Positions 20,422-33,227 of a stretch of DNA of 64,000 bases are shown piece by piece. The first letter of the stretch is position 1; the number at the start of each line of letters is the position of its first letter. The translations under genes and the position numbers were made by a program. The stretch is from Pachypanchax playfairii (taxonomy: Eukaryota; Chordata; Actinopteri; Cyprinodontiformes; Aplocheilidae): positions 781,129-845,128 of the forward strand of contig SSNP01000137.1 in the NCBI GenBank assembly GCA_006937955.1, written 5' to 3'. Under the pieces are notes generated by a model. It was not told the origin of the DNA, did no database searches, and worked only from the letters and a program-made list of their open reading frames with translations.

Positions 20422-22957
20422 GTTAATAAGCCACAAGTTAAGTAAGTAAAATCTAATTATTTAGAACTAAAGTATGCTTTACAGTCAAATCTAAATAAGA
20501 GAAAGAAAAGGAAAGAAATCTGATTTATTAACTGATACTGATTTATTAAACACAACATTAAAGCTTATTGGAGTTGAACTAAAAACTGAGTCACAAAGGT
20601 CAATTTGTTGCTTGATTTGTGACACTCTGTCTAGGACAATGATTAGATGTTGAGTCTTCACAGTTTAACTGAAGGTAATTATCACTTCTTCATTATTTTT
20701 TATTAATGTTGGATAAGAAGTCAAAGAAATCTAACAATTTAAACAAATCAGTCCCTAAAAGAAGAGTAAAGTTGAATTCTAATTGGATCAAAGTTTAAAA
20801 AGACATTAGATTTGAAACTGGATTTGTTCACGAGGGAGGGAAATAACAAATAAGATGATGTCAGAGGTATGTGAATGATACAAATTGATCCACTAAAAAT
20901 GCTGCATCTTTTAGCTTAAGATGATGAGATTAATTGCATCAAAGAGGGAGGGTAGGCCTGACAAATCTTCGGCTTTCAATCCTCAACAGTCTGCAGCCAT
21001 CATGTCACTAAACAGCTTTAGAAGAGAATATTCTGTGGAGTACATTTTCCAAAAAACAGATTAAGTTTGTAAAATTGATTTTTTAAAAATAAAACCAGTT
21101 GCTCAACTGAAACTTTAAAAAATGTTTGAAGTAAATGGTAGTTTAGATTTAAATCTCTAGTTTTACAGCTAGGATCAATTCAAATGGGCTTCTTATGGAT
21201 ATAAATAACAACAAAATGTTTAAAATGGGTGGGGCATAGGAACCAGTGAAGTGAAAACCTTGAAAAAATGATGTAATGTAGATGGCTTCATATTTGAAAT
21301 GACGGTGAAAGTTCTGCATAAGAAAGAAATGAAATTAAAAGTTATTTTGTTAAAAGATGTGAAGAAAAACCCTGTAGATATGAAAACTGAAAACGTGCTG
21401 AAGACCACATTCAGTCAGTCTTATTACACTGTGTGTGGAGTATGCTGGGAGGAAATTATAATCACCTCACATTATTTATAACCTGGAAATGATTTGTAGA
21501 CAATGAATAATTCTTACCTGTAAAATGTGGCTACCCAGGTGAGGTTCGAAGATCTCTGAGGCAATGGCGCTAGGACTCCTCCTCCTCTGAGTTCCGATAG
21601 CTAAAAACACACATGAACACACACAGGAGGAGAAAAAGCACAGGACAGGACAGAAGAAGACTGGTGAGACTCAGACACATTGATACGAGCAAAGCTGCAC
21701 TCACACACAAATATGCATCCTCACACACGCACACACACACACTCACACATACGTTTATACAGCCTAGCATGACAAACATACATGGCACAGGACAAAAGGA
21801 ACCAGTGAGGTCAGCTCTGCAAAAACCTGAATTAGTGTGACTGGTTAGCACTGTGAACTGCAAATACTAGTTGCAGCATAACCCATGTGGGCAAGTAAAG
21901 AGCTCATAATGCTAACCAGTCTTACCTACTAAAGTCAGAAGAAGGAAACAACATCTTAAGAAAACGTGTCCCAATAATAGAAATATCACAGATTGCAAAT
22001 AAAACACACAGTCATGTAAAGGAGAACATTTCATTTAGTTCATATTTAAGCGTGTTTCTCTTTAAATGATTCCTTAATTTAAACATATGCTTTAGATTAG
22101 ATTAGAGATTAAAGGTTTGATATGGAACAGGAACACCATAGTGACATCTAGTGTATGGATGTTGTAGCTGCAACAATAGAACAAGGTTTCTAACCGCTGG
22201 GATTCCAGGTTCGGCATTTCTTCGTGTGTTTTGATGACGTGAACATTTTTTATTTGGGGTCCATTTATTGTAGCTTCACCTAAACTCACTCTGGTTTGTT
22301 ATCTTTTCTGGTCGCTCCTCTTCTGAGAAGGTTAACGAAATTTCTGAAGCAGCTGCTTGACTTGCAGACACCACCATTTTCCACAGTACCAGCCTCAAAC
22401 TACCATATTAGGCAACCTGGGATGGTGCCGGATTGGCTGGCAGATGTGAACAAATTGTCAATGTTGTGTCTGCAAAAATCAATAATTTATTATACCTTAA
22501 TTCAAATATAATTTTTAAAGGAAATACTGAACTTTCATTCTGCACCCCTCTAAACTCCCCATTGAGGTTTTTTTTTTTTTTTTTTTAAACATAGCTTTTA
22601 TGAACATTTTCCACATTCAACCTTTAAGGATTCTGCAAATTAAAATGGTTTCATTTTCTTTGGTAGAACAGCTGTAAAGTCCATATAACGGAACAGGATT
22701 GGAGAGAGGGACGTCACCTTGGACACTGATTGTCAACAACTCTTGGGGCTCCAGCAGCCAATATGAACTCTCAGATTATAATTCCTACACACTACTGGAG
22801 ATGTATAACAATATTCATAAACACCTACAAAGTAGTTCTGCTAATGACTTTACTAATGTCAGCTGAAATTCTTATGTTTTCCTAAGCAGAGAGTTTGCAT
22901 GACATAGACAAGAAAATCCTCAACATCCTTAAGCTTATAATTGTTAAAACACAATAA
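20422..22957. other. No gene recognised; simple repeats
   Basis: Mostly AT-rich. An AC-rich microsatellite lies at about 21690-21755 and a T homopolymer at about 22567-22586. Frames across the AC repeat (21570-21863) are low complexity. Confidence 0.5.
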
Positions 22958-23276
22958 TGAAATGGTAAATGGCATGTACTTGTATAGCGCTTTACTCAGG
23001 TCCTACAACCCCCAAAGCGCTTCACACTACAGTTTTTTGTCATTCACCCATTCCCACACACGTTTGTAGCCACAGCTGTCCTGGGACACACACACTGACA
23101 GAGGCTGCCAGACACTGGCACCGCCGGACCCTCCGGCCACCACCAAACAGGCAAGGTGGGTTAAGTGTCTTGTGCAAGGACACAACGACCAGGCAATATC
23201 TGGGCAGAGCAGGGAATCGAACCAGCGACCTTCCAGTTACCAGACGACCTGCTCTACCGCCTGAGCCACGCCGCCC
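22958..23276 (-). mobile_element. tRNA-derived SINE
   Basis: On the minus strand the head begins GGGCGGCGTGGCTCAGGCGG with a pol III A box TGGCTCAGGCGG (23257-23268) and a perfect B box GGTTCGATTCC (23213-23223), 44 bases apart. The body continues with CAAGACACTTAACCCACC and ends AAAGCGCTATACAAGTACAT-GCCATTTACCATT. This is the layout of tRNA-derived SINEs of percomorph fish. It is not a functional tRNA gene: no cloverleaf 3' half or discrete end follows the B box. Short ATAAT direct repeats may be the target duplication. Confidence 0.85.
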
Positions 23277-24514
23277 ATAATATAATAATGGATAATATTA
23301 GGTTGGTACAAATGGGCTGTATCAACCTCAGCTGGCAGAAGGATGGACTGGTATCCTTGTGTGACGTAACATATAGTGTAGATAATAGTAATTTAAGCTA
23401 AATAACTAAAAAAATGTTGAATTACTCATATAAACAAAAAATAAATCAGAAAAACAGAACATACCACAGAAGTATGTAAAACCTTTTGAGGCATGACTTC
23501 ATAACAGCAAACATCATTATTTGGTGAATGAAAAGAAAATCGTTCTTTTTTCCCCCTTAAAATCTCCTCTATTACGTTCATCTTCTTATCCATCACTGTT
23601 CATAAGGAGTAACAGAAATGGTAAAACAGAGTCAACATACATTGATGAAGAACAAGAAAGAAATGCTTTATGACTCTAAAATGTTAACCTCAGGGCAGAA
23701 CTATCTTTACTGAGTCAAAACAGAAAGCACAACAGCCAGAAGGAAAGAGAAAGAAGGAAGCAGAGATGGCTATGTGAAAAACCTGCCCTGAGGTTAAACT
23801 GTCTTTTAAACTTTTCTTCCACAATAAGGACAAAGCAAAGAACCAAAATCGAGAAATGACCACGTTCTGAACAAGTAAGTCCTGGTAGCGGAACTCGTAG
23901 GTCTCAAACTCATTGTTATATGGACCATTAATAACAAATTACCAGAAAGATATTGCATTAATGGTTGTTTACCTGTATTTCTGCTCTAAGCAATTCATGT
24001 CAATGTTATCTCCACAACCATATTTATTAAGCTGCTCAACATGGTCTCTCAATATTTTTCTGCAGATAAGTATTTAATGTTCAAAAGGTGGATAGAGTTA
24101 AACGTTGACCACACCCAAAGAGACAACACAACTGATACGTACAAACGGGGATCATGAGACAGGCAGGTTTTACTGCCCTGAGGGCATTTTCACCTCTTTA
24201 CACAAACTTCATCCTCTCCCTGCGGACCTCATTACACCAAATTTAAATAGACCAACACAAACGCTCAACAACATTTTTATGGGTGTAGTGGGGCTGGAGG
24301 TGTAAACATGGAAAAATTAGCCTAATTAATGTAATGAAAAAACCATTGAAATGAAAACAGTGCAGACAGGTATGGCAAGTCCTCCACCACTACCCATGAC
24401 ACTCAACGGGACATAAGACCCAGAGAATGAGCAAACATTTGTGGAAGGAGATGATGAGAGATAGGAAGAGTTAAAGAATAAAAAAGGAGTATATGAAAGG
24501 TGCCAGTGCAGCAA
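23277..24514. other. No gene recognised
   Basis: AT-rich sequence with no domain-bearing frames. Confidence 0.5.
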
Positions 24515-24518
24515 TTAA

Positions 24519-24939
24519 AGACCCACTTTGATGAAAATGATGTTTTACGTGTTGTTAACATGTTCTTGTGGCATTTTTCTGATGCTAGAGGATCTACAGT
24601 ATTTTAAAAAATGAAGCTCAAAATTGCATTTCTAAGTATTTCTGCATTTAAATTGCTGTGAATCAGATGCTAAAATGCAGTCTAGAAAAGGCGGGCTACA
24701 AGCTCCTAAGCTAGCAGTAGAGCTAGCATAAACAGAGAGCTCTCAGTAACAGGGAGGGGCGGGGGATCCTCCACACCAACAGTGCAGAGGCAAATTGCTA
24801 ATGAGCTACTGCTGCTATGCATAAAGTACTTACTAGATAATGGCACAGGTTTTCTGATTTTGGGTAAAAATGCCATAATCATAATTTAAATACGACTGAA
24901 ACACTTTAAAATATCTCAAAAGATTATCAAAGTGGGTCT
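24519..24939. mobile_element. TTAA MITE, AGACCCACTTTGAT family
   Basis: TTAA at 24515-24518 and 24940-24943. Both ends carry AGACCCACTTTGAT as a perfect 14-base inverted repeat. It is 421 bases with no coding capacity. A related internal segment (ggcgggggatcct ... aattgctaatgagctactgc) occurs at 44522-44606. It joins the other TTAA/AG-ended elements of this window. Confidence 0.85.
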
Positions 24940-24943
24940 TTAA

Positions 24944-25987
24944 ACTCAAGAAACAAATTGTTGAGTAGGTGAAAAGGGAAAAGTGAGCAAGCAAAACATT
25001 TTGAAAGACGAACTGATGGTGAAAAGAGAGCACATGTAGGAACAAAAGGCAGAGGATGTCTAAATGTAGAAAAGAAAAAGAGGACAAAAATATGAGGAGA
25101 AAACATGGAGGGAAATAAAGAAGGTGGAAGTTAAAAGCCTGTGCATGACGTTTATATAATCTGGATTTTGAATATTTATTTTTAAACTCAGTTTACAGAC
25201 TTAGTCTCAGAATCTGTGCTATCAGACACATTCTCAAGTCAAAATATTAGGTGCAACAAGACCAAGCAGAGAATGAACAGTCATGTCACCAAAACATGTT
25301 TTTTTACTTACAAATTTTGTTCTATTTTGAGATAAAGAAAAATGACTGGGGTAGTTAAAAAAGGCGATATGGGGGTAAAACTAAATAGATAAGCATGTGA
25401 AAAACATCAACAGTTGATTCAGATGGAAGGGAAGACACAGTGGAAATAACGTGTGAGTGGAAGATTTAGAGATCTGAGGTAAACCTTAAACCTCCAGGTT
25501 TAAAAGCACCCTGCAGAGTTTTGAGCTGGCTGTGTTCTGTGGAGAAACATTTTTTCCAGGGAAGTCCTGTTTTGCACCTGCACAAGGACATGACGACTTT
25601 CACATGCATGTTGTGATGTGAAAACAAAGTAAATAATAATAAAAACAGACAATCGTGACCTGATGTGGTTTCTGTTTTTTGCCTCTTGTTATATTTATTT
25701 AATCCCATGATTGAGAAGGGATTAGAGTATACCTGGATTCACAACACATCAAACCAAACTTCAAAAGTTGAAAATGAAATAAAAAAAATCCCTCTCTCCA
25801 GGTTAATGAATCGGTCATTGAGCTGACTTAAAAATACAGCTTTTATTATCTAAGGTGTTAACTCTTACTGAGTCATGTATTTATTTTGCGGCTACTTCAT
25901 TGTTAAATATTTATTTTTTTGAATATGTTCAGCTGTTATTATGAATTTGACCCTGTCCCGATGTATTTGTTTCTACCTTTGCTTTTT
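24944..25987. other. No gene recognised
   Basis: AT-rich, purine-biased sequence leading up to the satellite. Confidence 0.5.
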
Positions 25988-28900
25988 GTGTGGTATGGTA
26001 TGGTTATGGTATGTATGATTGTGGTATGGTATGGTGTGGTATGGAGTGGTGTGGTAGTGGTATGGTATGGTGTGGTATGGTATGGTATGGTATGGTATGG
26101 TATGGTATGGTATGGTATGGTATGGTATGGTGTGGTATGGAGTGGTATGGTATGGTATGGTATGGTATGGAAGGTATGGTATGGTATGGTATGGTACGGT
26201 ATGGTATGGTATGGTAATGGTGTGGTACGGTATGGTGTGGTGTGGTAGTGGTATGGTATGGTATGGTATGGTATGGTATGGTAGGGTAGGGTACGGTATG
26301 GTTATGGTTATGGTGTGGTATGGTATGGTATGGTATGGTATGGTATGGTATGGTATGGTATGGTATGGTATGGTACGGTATGGTAATGGTGTGGTATGGT
26401 TATGGTGTGGTACGGTATGGTATGGTATGGTATGGTATGGTATGGTATGGTATGGTATGGTATGGTACGGTATGGTATGGTATGGTAATGGTGTGGTACG
26501 GTTATGGTGTGGTGTGGTAGTGGTATGGTATGGTATGGTATGGTATGGTATGGTAGGGTAGGGTACGGTATGGTTATGGTTATGGTGTGGTATGGTATGG
26601 TATGGTATGGTATGGTATGGTATGGTATGGTATGGTATGGTGTGGTATGGTATGGTATGGTATGGTATGGTACGGTATGGTATGGTATGGTATGGTGTGG
26701 TATGGAGTGGTGTGGTAGTGGTATGGTATGGTATGGTGTGGTATGGTATGGTATGGTATGGTATGGTATGGTATGGTACGGTATGGTAATGGTGTGGTAT
26801 GGTTATGGTGTGGTGTTGTGTGGAGTGGTATGGTATGGTATGGTATGGTATGGTATGGTATGGTATGGTATGGTATGGTATGGTATGGTACGGTATGGTA
26901 CGGTATGGTACTGTAGGGTACGGTATGGTAATGGTGTGGTATGGTTATGGTGTGGTGTGGTAGTGGTGTGGTGTGGTGTGGTGTGGTGTGGTGTGGTGTG
27001 GTATGGTATGGTATGGTATGGTATGGTATGGTAGGGTAGGGTACGGTATGGTTATGGTTATGGTGTGGTATGGTATGGTATGGTATGGTATGGTATGGTA
27101 TGGTATGGTATGGTATGGTATGGTGTGGTATGGAGTGGTATGGTACGGTATGGTATGGTATGGTATGGTATGGTATGGTACGGTATGGTACGGTATGGTA
27201 CTGTAGGGTACGGTATGGTATGGTGTGGTATGGAGTGGTATGGTACGGTATGGTATGGTACGGTATGGTATGGTATGGTATGGTGTGGTATGGAGTGGTG
27301 TGGTAGTGGTATGGTATGGTATGGTATGGTATGGTATGGTATGGTATGGTGTGGTATGGAGTGGTATGGTACGGTATGGTATGGTATGGTATGGTATGGT
27401 ATGGTGTGGTATGGAGTGGTATGGTACGGTATGGTATGGTACGGTATGGTATGGTAAGGTATGGTGTGGTATGGTATGGTATGGTACGGTATGGTATGGT
27501 ATGGTATGGTATGGTATGGCACGGTATGGTACGGTATGGTACTGTAGGGTACGGTATGGTATGGTGTGGTATGGAGTGGTATGGTATGGTATGGTATGGA
27601 GGGTATGGTATGGTATGGTATGGTGTGGTATGGAGTGGTGTGGTAGTGGTATGGTATGGTATGGTGTGGTATGGTATGGTATGGTATGGTATGGTATGGT
27701 ATGGTGTGGTATGGAGTGGTATGGTACGGTATGGTATGGTACGGTATGGTATGGTATGGTATGGTGTGGTATGGAGTGGTGTGGTAGTGGTATGGTATGG
27801 TATGGTGTGGTATGGTATGGTATGGTATGGTATGGTATGGTATGGTATGGTATGGTATGGTACGGTATGGTACGGTATGGTACTGTAGGGTACGGTATGG
27901 TAATGGTGTGGTATGGTTATGGTGTGGTGTGGTATGGAGTGGTATGGTACGGTATGGTATGGTATGGTATGGTATGGTATGGTGTGGTATGGAGTGGTAT
28001 GGTACGGTATGGTATGGTACGGTATGGTATGGTATGGTATGGTGTGGTATGGAGTGGTGTGGTAGTGGTATGGTATGGTATGGTGTGGTATGGTATGGTA
28101 TGGTATGGTATGGTAATGGTGTGGTATGGTTATGGTGTGGTGTTGTGTGGAGTGGTATGGTATGGTATGGTATGGTATGGTATGGTGTGGTATGGAGTGG
28201 TATGGTACGGTATGGTATGGTACGGTATGGTATGGTATGGTATGGTGTGGTATGGAGTGGTGTGGTAGTGGTATGGTATGGTATGGTATGGTATGGTATG
28301 GTGTGGTATGGAGTGGTATGGTACGGTATGGTATGGTATGGTATGGTATGGTACGGTATGGTACGGTATGGTACTGTAGGGTACGGTATGGTAATGGTGT
28401 GGTATGGTTATGGTGTGGTGTGGTAGTGGTATGGTATGGTATGGTATGGTATGGTATGGTATGGTATGGTAGGGTATGGTGTGGTGTTGTGTGGAGTGGT
28501 ATGGTATGGTATGGTATGGTATGGTATGGTATGGTATGGTATGGTACGGTATGGTATGGTATGGTAATGGTGTGGTACGGTTATGGTGTGGTGTGGTAGT
28601 GGTATGGTATGGTATGGTATGGTATGGTATGGTATGGTATGGTATGGTACGGTATGGTACGGTATGGTACTGTAGGGTACGGTATGGTAATGGTGTGGTA
28701 TGGTTATGGTGTGGTGTGGTGTGGAGTGGGATGGTATGGTATGGTATGGTATGGTATGGTATGGTATGGTATGGTATGGTATGGTGTGGTATGGAGTGGT
28801 ATGGTACGGTATGGTATGGTATGGTATGGTATGGTATGGTATGGTGTGGTATGGAGTGGTGTGGTAGTGGTATGGTATGGTGTGGTATGGTATGGTATGG

Positions 28901-30203
28901 TATGGTATGGTATGGTATGGTAGGGTAGGGTATGGTATGGTTTGGTATGGTGTGGTATGGTATGGTATGGTATGGTATGGTATGGTATGGTATGGTATGG
29001 TATGGTATGGTACGGTATGGTAATGGTGTGGTATGGTTATGGTGTGGTGTTGTGTGGAGTGGTATGGTATGGTATGGTATGGTATGGTATGGTATGGTAT
29101 GGTATGGTACGGTATGGTATGGTATGGTATGGTATGGTATGGTGTGGTATGGAGTGGTATGGTACGGTATGGTATGGTACGGTATGGTACGGTATGGTAC
29201 TGTAGGGTACGGTATGGTAATGGTGTGGTATGGTTATGGTGTGGTGTGGTGTGGAGTGGTATGGTGTGGTATGGTATGGTATGGTATGGTATGGTATGGT
29301 ATGGTATGGTATGGTATGGTATGGTGTGGTATGGAGTGGTATGGTACGGTATGGTATGGTATGGTATGGTATGGTATGGTGTGGTATGGTTTGGTATGGT
29401 TTGGTGTGGTATGGTATGGTATGGTATGGTGTGGTATGGAGTGGTGTGGTAGTGGTATGGTATGGTATGGTGTGGTATGGTATGGTATGGTATGGTATGG
29501 TATGGTATGGTACGGTATGGTACTGTAGGGTACGGTATGGTAATGGTGTGGTATGGTTATGGTGTGGTGTTGTGTGGAGTGGTATGGTATGGTATGGTAT
29601 GGTATGGTATGGTATGGTATGGTTTGGTTTGGTTTGGTTTGTTATGGTATGGTATGGTGGTGGTATGGTGTGGTGTGGTGTGGTATGGTATGGTATGGTA
29701 TGGTATGGTATGGTATGGTATGGTATGGTATGGTATGGTATGGTATGGTATGGTGTGGTATGGAGTGGTATGGTACGGTATGGTATGGTATGGTATGGTA
29801 TGGTAATGGTGTGGTACGGTTATGGTGTGGTGTGGTAGTGGTATGGTATGGTATGGTATGGTATGGTATGGTATGGTATGGTATGGTACGGTATGGTACG
29901 GTATGGTAATGGTGTGGTATGGTTATGGTGTGGTGTGGTAGTGGTGTGGTGTGGTGTGGTGTGGTGTGGTGTGGTGTGGTATTGTATGGTATGGTATGGT
30001 ATGGTAGGGTAGGGTACGGTATGGTAATGGTGTGGTGTGGTATGGTTATGGTGTGGTGTGGTAGTGGTGTTGTGTGGAGTGGTGTGGTATGATTATGGTA
30101 TGGTATGGTATGGTATGGTATGGTATGGTATGGTATGGTATGGAGTGGTGTGGCAATGGTGTGGTATTGTATGATTATGGTGTGGTGTGGTGTGGTGTGG
30201 TAC
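25988..30203. repeat. TATGG pentanucleotide satellite, ~4.2 kb, with higher-order structure
   Basis: An almost unbroken array of TATGG with recurrent variants TGTGG, TACGG, AGTGG and TAGGG, and the 6-mers TAATGG, TTATGG and TAGTGG. The variants are arranged non-randomly: the marker CTGTAGGGTACGGTATGG-like word recurs at 26911, 27201, 27542, 27883, 28374, 28670, 29200 and 29523 (spacings 290, 341, 341, 491, 296, 530 and 323), showing higher-order duplication. The plus strand is G/T-rich with almost no C, giving strong strand asymmetry. GG every five bases fits two-tetrad G-quadruplex potential. Long frames on both strands (MVWYG or YHTIP repeats) arise because no phase of the pentamer contains a stop codon. 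They are not genes. Confidence 0.95.
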
Positions 30204-32040
30204 GATAAGAAGTAAGGAAATCTGTCATGCATCATCTCTCTCCTTGCCACCATCCTTCAGGTGTTTTGTTTCTCCTGGATCTTGTGGTCTTAGTTTGTTT
30301 AGTTCTGCCTTCTTGTGTCTGTCTTGGTGTGGGGAGTCAGTTTAGTATAATGTGTTCTTTTGAGTCCTGTAAGTCCTGGTATGAGATTATTAGTTTTTGA
30401 GTTTGATATTGTTTTGTCTCATGAATGTTTAGTTTCACTTGAGTTATCATGTGTTTTGTTTGTGCACACTCACTCCCTCACTTAGCCCTGTAATTTAGGT
30501 TATGTCCTGCACCTGTTCCCTTGTCAATTAGCTTTACTCCCCACGCCTGTCTGTCTCCTTATTTATTGTGCTTATACAAAGTTGTAGTGCTCTTTACTAG
30601 GTTTGAAGTTAATTGTGGTTCCTGTAGCAACCTATAGTTAGTTCTTATTTAACTGGATAATAGATAAATTAGTACGAAAGGTTAGGGGAGACTGACGTGG
30701 CAGACTTTGCCCTCAAGCATCAAGTGACTCTGGTGTTGACTGACTGAAAAAGGCAAAAATAAGGAGAGATTGTGTGCTAAGCACCCGAGAGAAGGGCTAA
30801 ACCTAAAACCTAGCTTCTCCCCATCTTTATAGCCAATTACATCCTTACACACATACAGGCTTAATTAAAATTATTGTTAGCTTTGAACACAAACCTCAAA
30901 CTGATCAAACTGCTCAGCAGGTGGATGTTCACAGCTGTGCCTAACTTGAACCTTCCATTTTTACAGTATTAATAAATCTTGTAAACTTTTACTGAGAGTT
31001 TGTCTTCCTTAGATCAACACAACAATATAAAGTCATCTGACATCTGCGCTCAGGAAATATCTTTAGTGTTCTACACCATCATGATATCTTCTCATCCAAA
31101 ATCTCTCAGCTCAGCATTTCTCTTGCCATCTTGTCAGTCCACTGCCAGCTTTATGATAAGAAGAAGACAGCAGGTGAGGATAAGATAGATCACCTCTGAT
31201 ATTCAGACCATCAGCACCAGCACCCCTTAGGGGATTTCCTCTATTCTTCTTCCTATATGCTAATGTTGCTGTTTTGTTAACACACCAGTCAAACTCTTGG
31301 AGTTTGCTGATTCATGACAGCAAGTCTGCATATCAAAGACAGGCTGAATAGCTGGTCTTTTGGTGTGGACAGAAAAACCTGTAGCTGAACATCCTCAAGA
31401 CTATGAAGATGATAATGGACCTCAGGAGACATTCCCCAACACTTCTCCCCCTTACCATATCAAACAACTTGCTTTCAAGACTTTCCTCAAAAAAAGTCCA
31501 CATAGGAAGAACATCTTGCAACAAACTGAGGAAATTTGTTCCAATCCCTTTTCACACAGCTGTGATAAAACTGGTAAAACCAAGCCTATCTCTCCAGGAC
31601 TTGTATACCTCCGGAATAAGGAAACAAGCTGAAAAAATGCCATTGATCCTGGACACTGCAATTTTGAACTTCTTTCATTCTGCTGACCAAGAACAGTTTC
31701 CTTCCTCAATCATTTAAAGTTTTGTGTTTTCTTAACGTAATAATATGTAAAAATGCTGCATTACTTAACTACTTATCTTTTTAATAAAGTTTCCTGGTCA
31801 GTCTGATGTTAAATGGCTCTTTTGTCATGCAAGGTTTACAGCTCATCAAATAGATCTTAAAGGAGACTCAGCTTCTTAAATGAGAACTTTGGGCTGATTA
31901 ACTTTGACAGAAGAACATCATCAATGAATTAATGAAGCTGCACTCTTTAGTTGTAACACACTGGTCAGCACTGGGATGTTTCAGTGTGTCTGTCTGCAGT
32001 GTAAGAATATAGGACTTCCAATTTCTAGAACATTACGTCT
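30204..32040. other. No gene recognised; possible worn repeat at its start
   Basis: About 30240-30600 (TGTTTTG/TCTGTCTT-rich, CCTGCACCTGTTCCCTTGTC) has the flavour of a fish LTR or retroelement flank, but no termini were identified. The overlapping frames at 31360-31717 have no recognisable domain. Confidence 0.4.
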
Positions 32041-32700
32041 TGTTCACACTGGCTGCAGCGCTGCGGAGCTGTGCACTCAGCTGCTCACCTGTTCACACCA
32101 GGCGGGTATTTCTCCACACCGGTCCACGAGTGCTTCTGCTCATCTTCATTCAGAGCTATTTTTTTTCATCATGAATAAGTAAATAACATAAAATAATTGA
32201 AAAGAGCTTGTTTTAATTACTCCTGCTTTTAATTTTACATTGTCCATCTTGACTTGTCTCCAACTCCTCTCTGCTTTTCTCTCTCGCTCTTGACCTGTTT
32301 GTGTTTAGACACCCAAAAACCCCACCCCTCCTCAAGGTAGTCAGCACACTCCGTTGAGTTCTGTGTGTGTGTTGTGTTTATTTTCATCTCTATAGTCTGT
32401 TTAGATACATAAATGATCGCATTTGTCAATCGTGGAATTTTTCTTTTTAAAGAATTGCTTTTATTTTCAAAATTTACCAGATTGTCTCGTGTGTCTTGGT
32501 GTGAATTCCTGCCAGAATTGAAGCAGAATGCTCGCGGCTCACGCAAAAAATAGACCAGGCGCTGAAAGGATCGCTTCACGGCGCCACTTCGTAGCACTCC
32601 GTGTCTGGTTTGAACTACACCATTGGTTAACAAGGGCGCCGAATGGAAGCTGCCTCATTTCCGTGGCGCTTCTGCAGCGCTTCCGCAGCCAGTGTGAACC
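32041..32700. mobile_element. MITE with GTTCACACTGGCTGC termini
   Basis: GTTCACACTGGCTGC at 32042-32056 has its exact inverse at 32685-32699, with CG-rich GCGCTGC/GAAGCGC words inside each end. The interior contains no domain. The target duplication is unclear. The style is Harbinger-like. Confidence 0.6.
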
Positions 32701-32883
32701 AGGCTTTAGTCTAGATTGACTAATTTATGCTAGTTAGACTGGCATCGTTAAGTCAGATGGCATTTTGCATAAACTTAAAAAGCAGTTTTTTCTGTAAGGT
32801 CTGATGTCTGTTTTTGGAAAGGAGCTTGTGACTGATGATGAGTTAATTAATGCATCGATGAGCAACAGCTTGCTGAACTTTAC

Positions 32884-33040
32884 TTGTCAGCCATAACATT
32901 TCGATCACCTGTTTACTGCCAATGCAGCTCTGACCTGTAAGATCTGTATGCAGAGGAACTCTGATTAACGTTGACTGTCTAGCTGCAAGAAGTTTGTGAT
33001 GGGCGTGGCAAACTCCATGAGCAGGTCCAAACAAAAGCCA
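32884..33040. mobile_element. Worn Tc1-like terminal fragment
   Basis: TTGTCAGCCATAACATTTCG, then CACCTG and GCAGCTCTGACC, resembles the end of another fish Tc1 family. No transposase motif remains and the right boundary is approximate. Confidence 0.35.
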
Positions 33041-33227
33041 AATGCAGTCAGAGCAGTTACACTCAGTTTAACTGTCACTGTTACAGACATTGTGGGTCAC
33101 ATGACACTTCAGATTATTTATTTATTTTCTTAATTAAAACAAATATTTTAATTAACTTTGTAAAATGTTTTATATTTTATAACCCAGTAAAGAACAGGTG
33201 ACATTTGGTAATGATGTCCTAAAAATG

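Noticed and set aside
21570..21863. Cys/Val-rich frame on the minus strand
   Set aside because: It is driven by AC/GT microsatellite sequence.
23200..23276. A tRNA gene (A and B boxes on the minus strand)
   Set aside because: The sequence continues as a SINE body; a full cloverleaf and 3' end are lacking.
24515..24943. piggyBac MITE (because of TTAA)
   Set aside because: piggyBac ends usually begin 5'-CC. These begin AG and resemble Kolobok/T2 ends, although the superfamily remains to be proven.
25988..30203. CRISPR-like or phage-like regular repeat array
   Set aside because: There are no unique spacers between repeats; this is a simple pentamer satellite in vertebrate-type DNA.
25919..30253. 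Dozens of long overlapping frames with MVWYG or YHTIP repeats (up to 347 codons)
   Set aside because: They follow from a stop-free pentanucleotide repeat on both strands and in all phases; there is no independent coding signal.
30240..30600. Possible LTR of a fish retrotransposon
   Set aside because: No TG...CA ends, primer-binding site, or second LTR could be identified.
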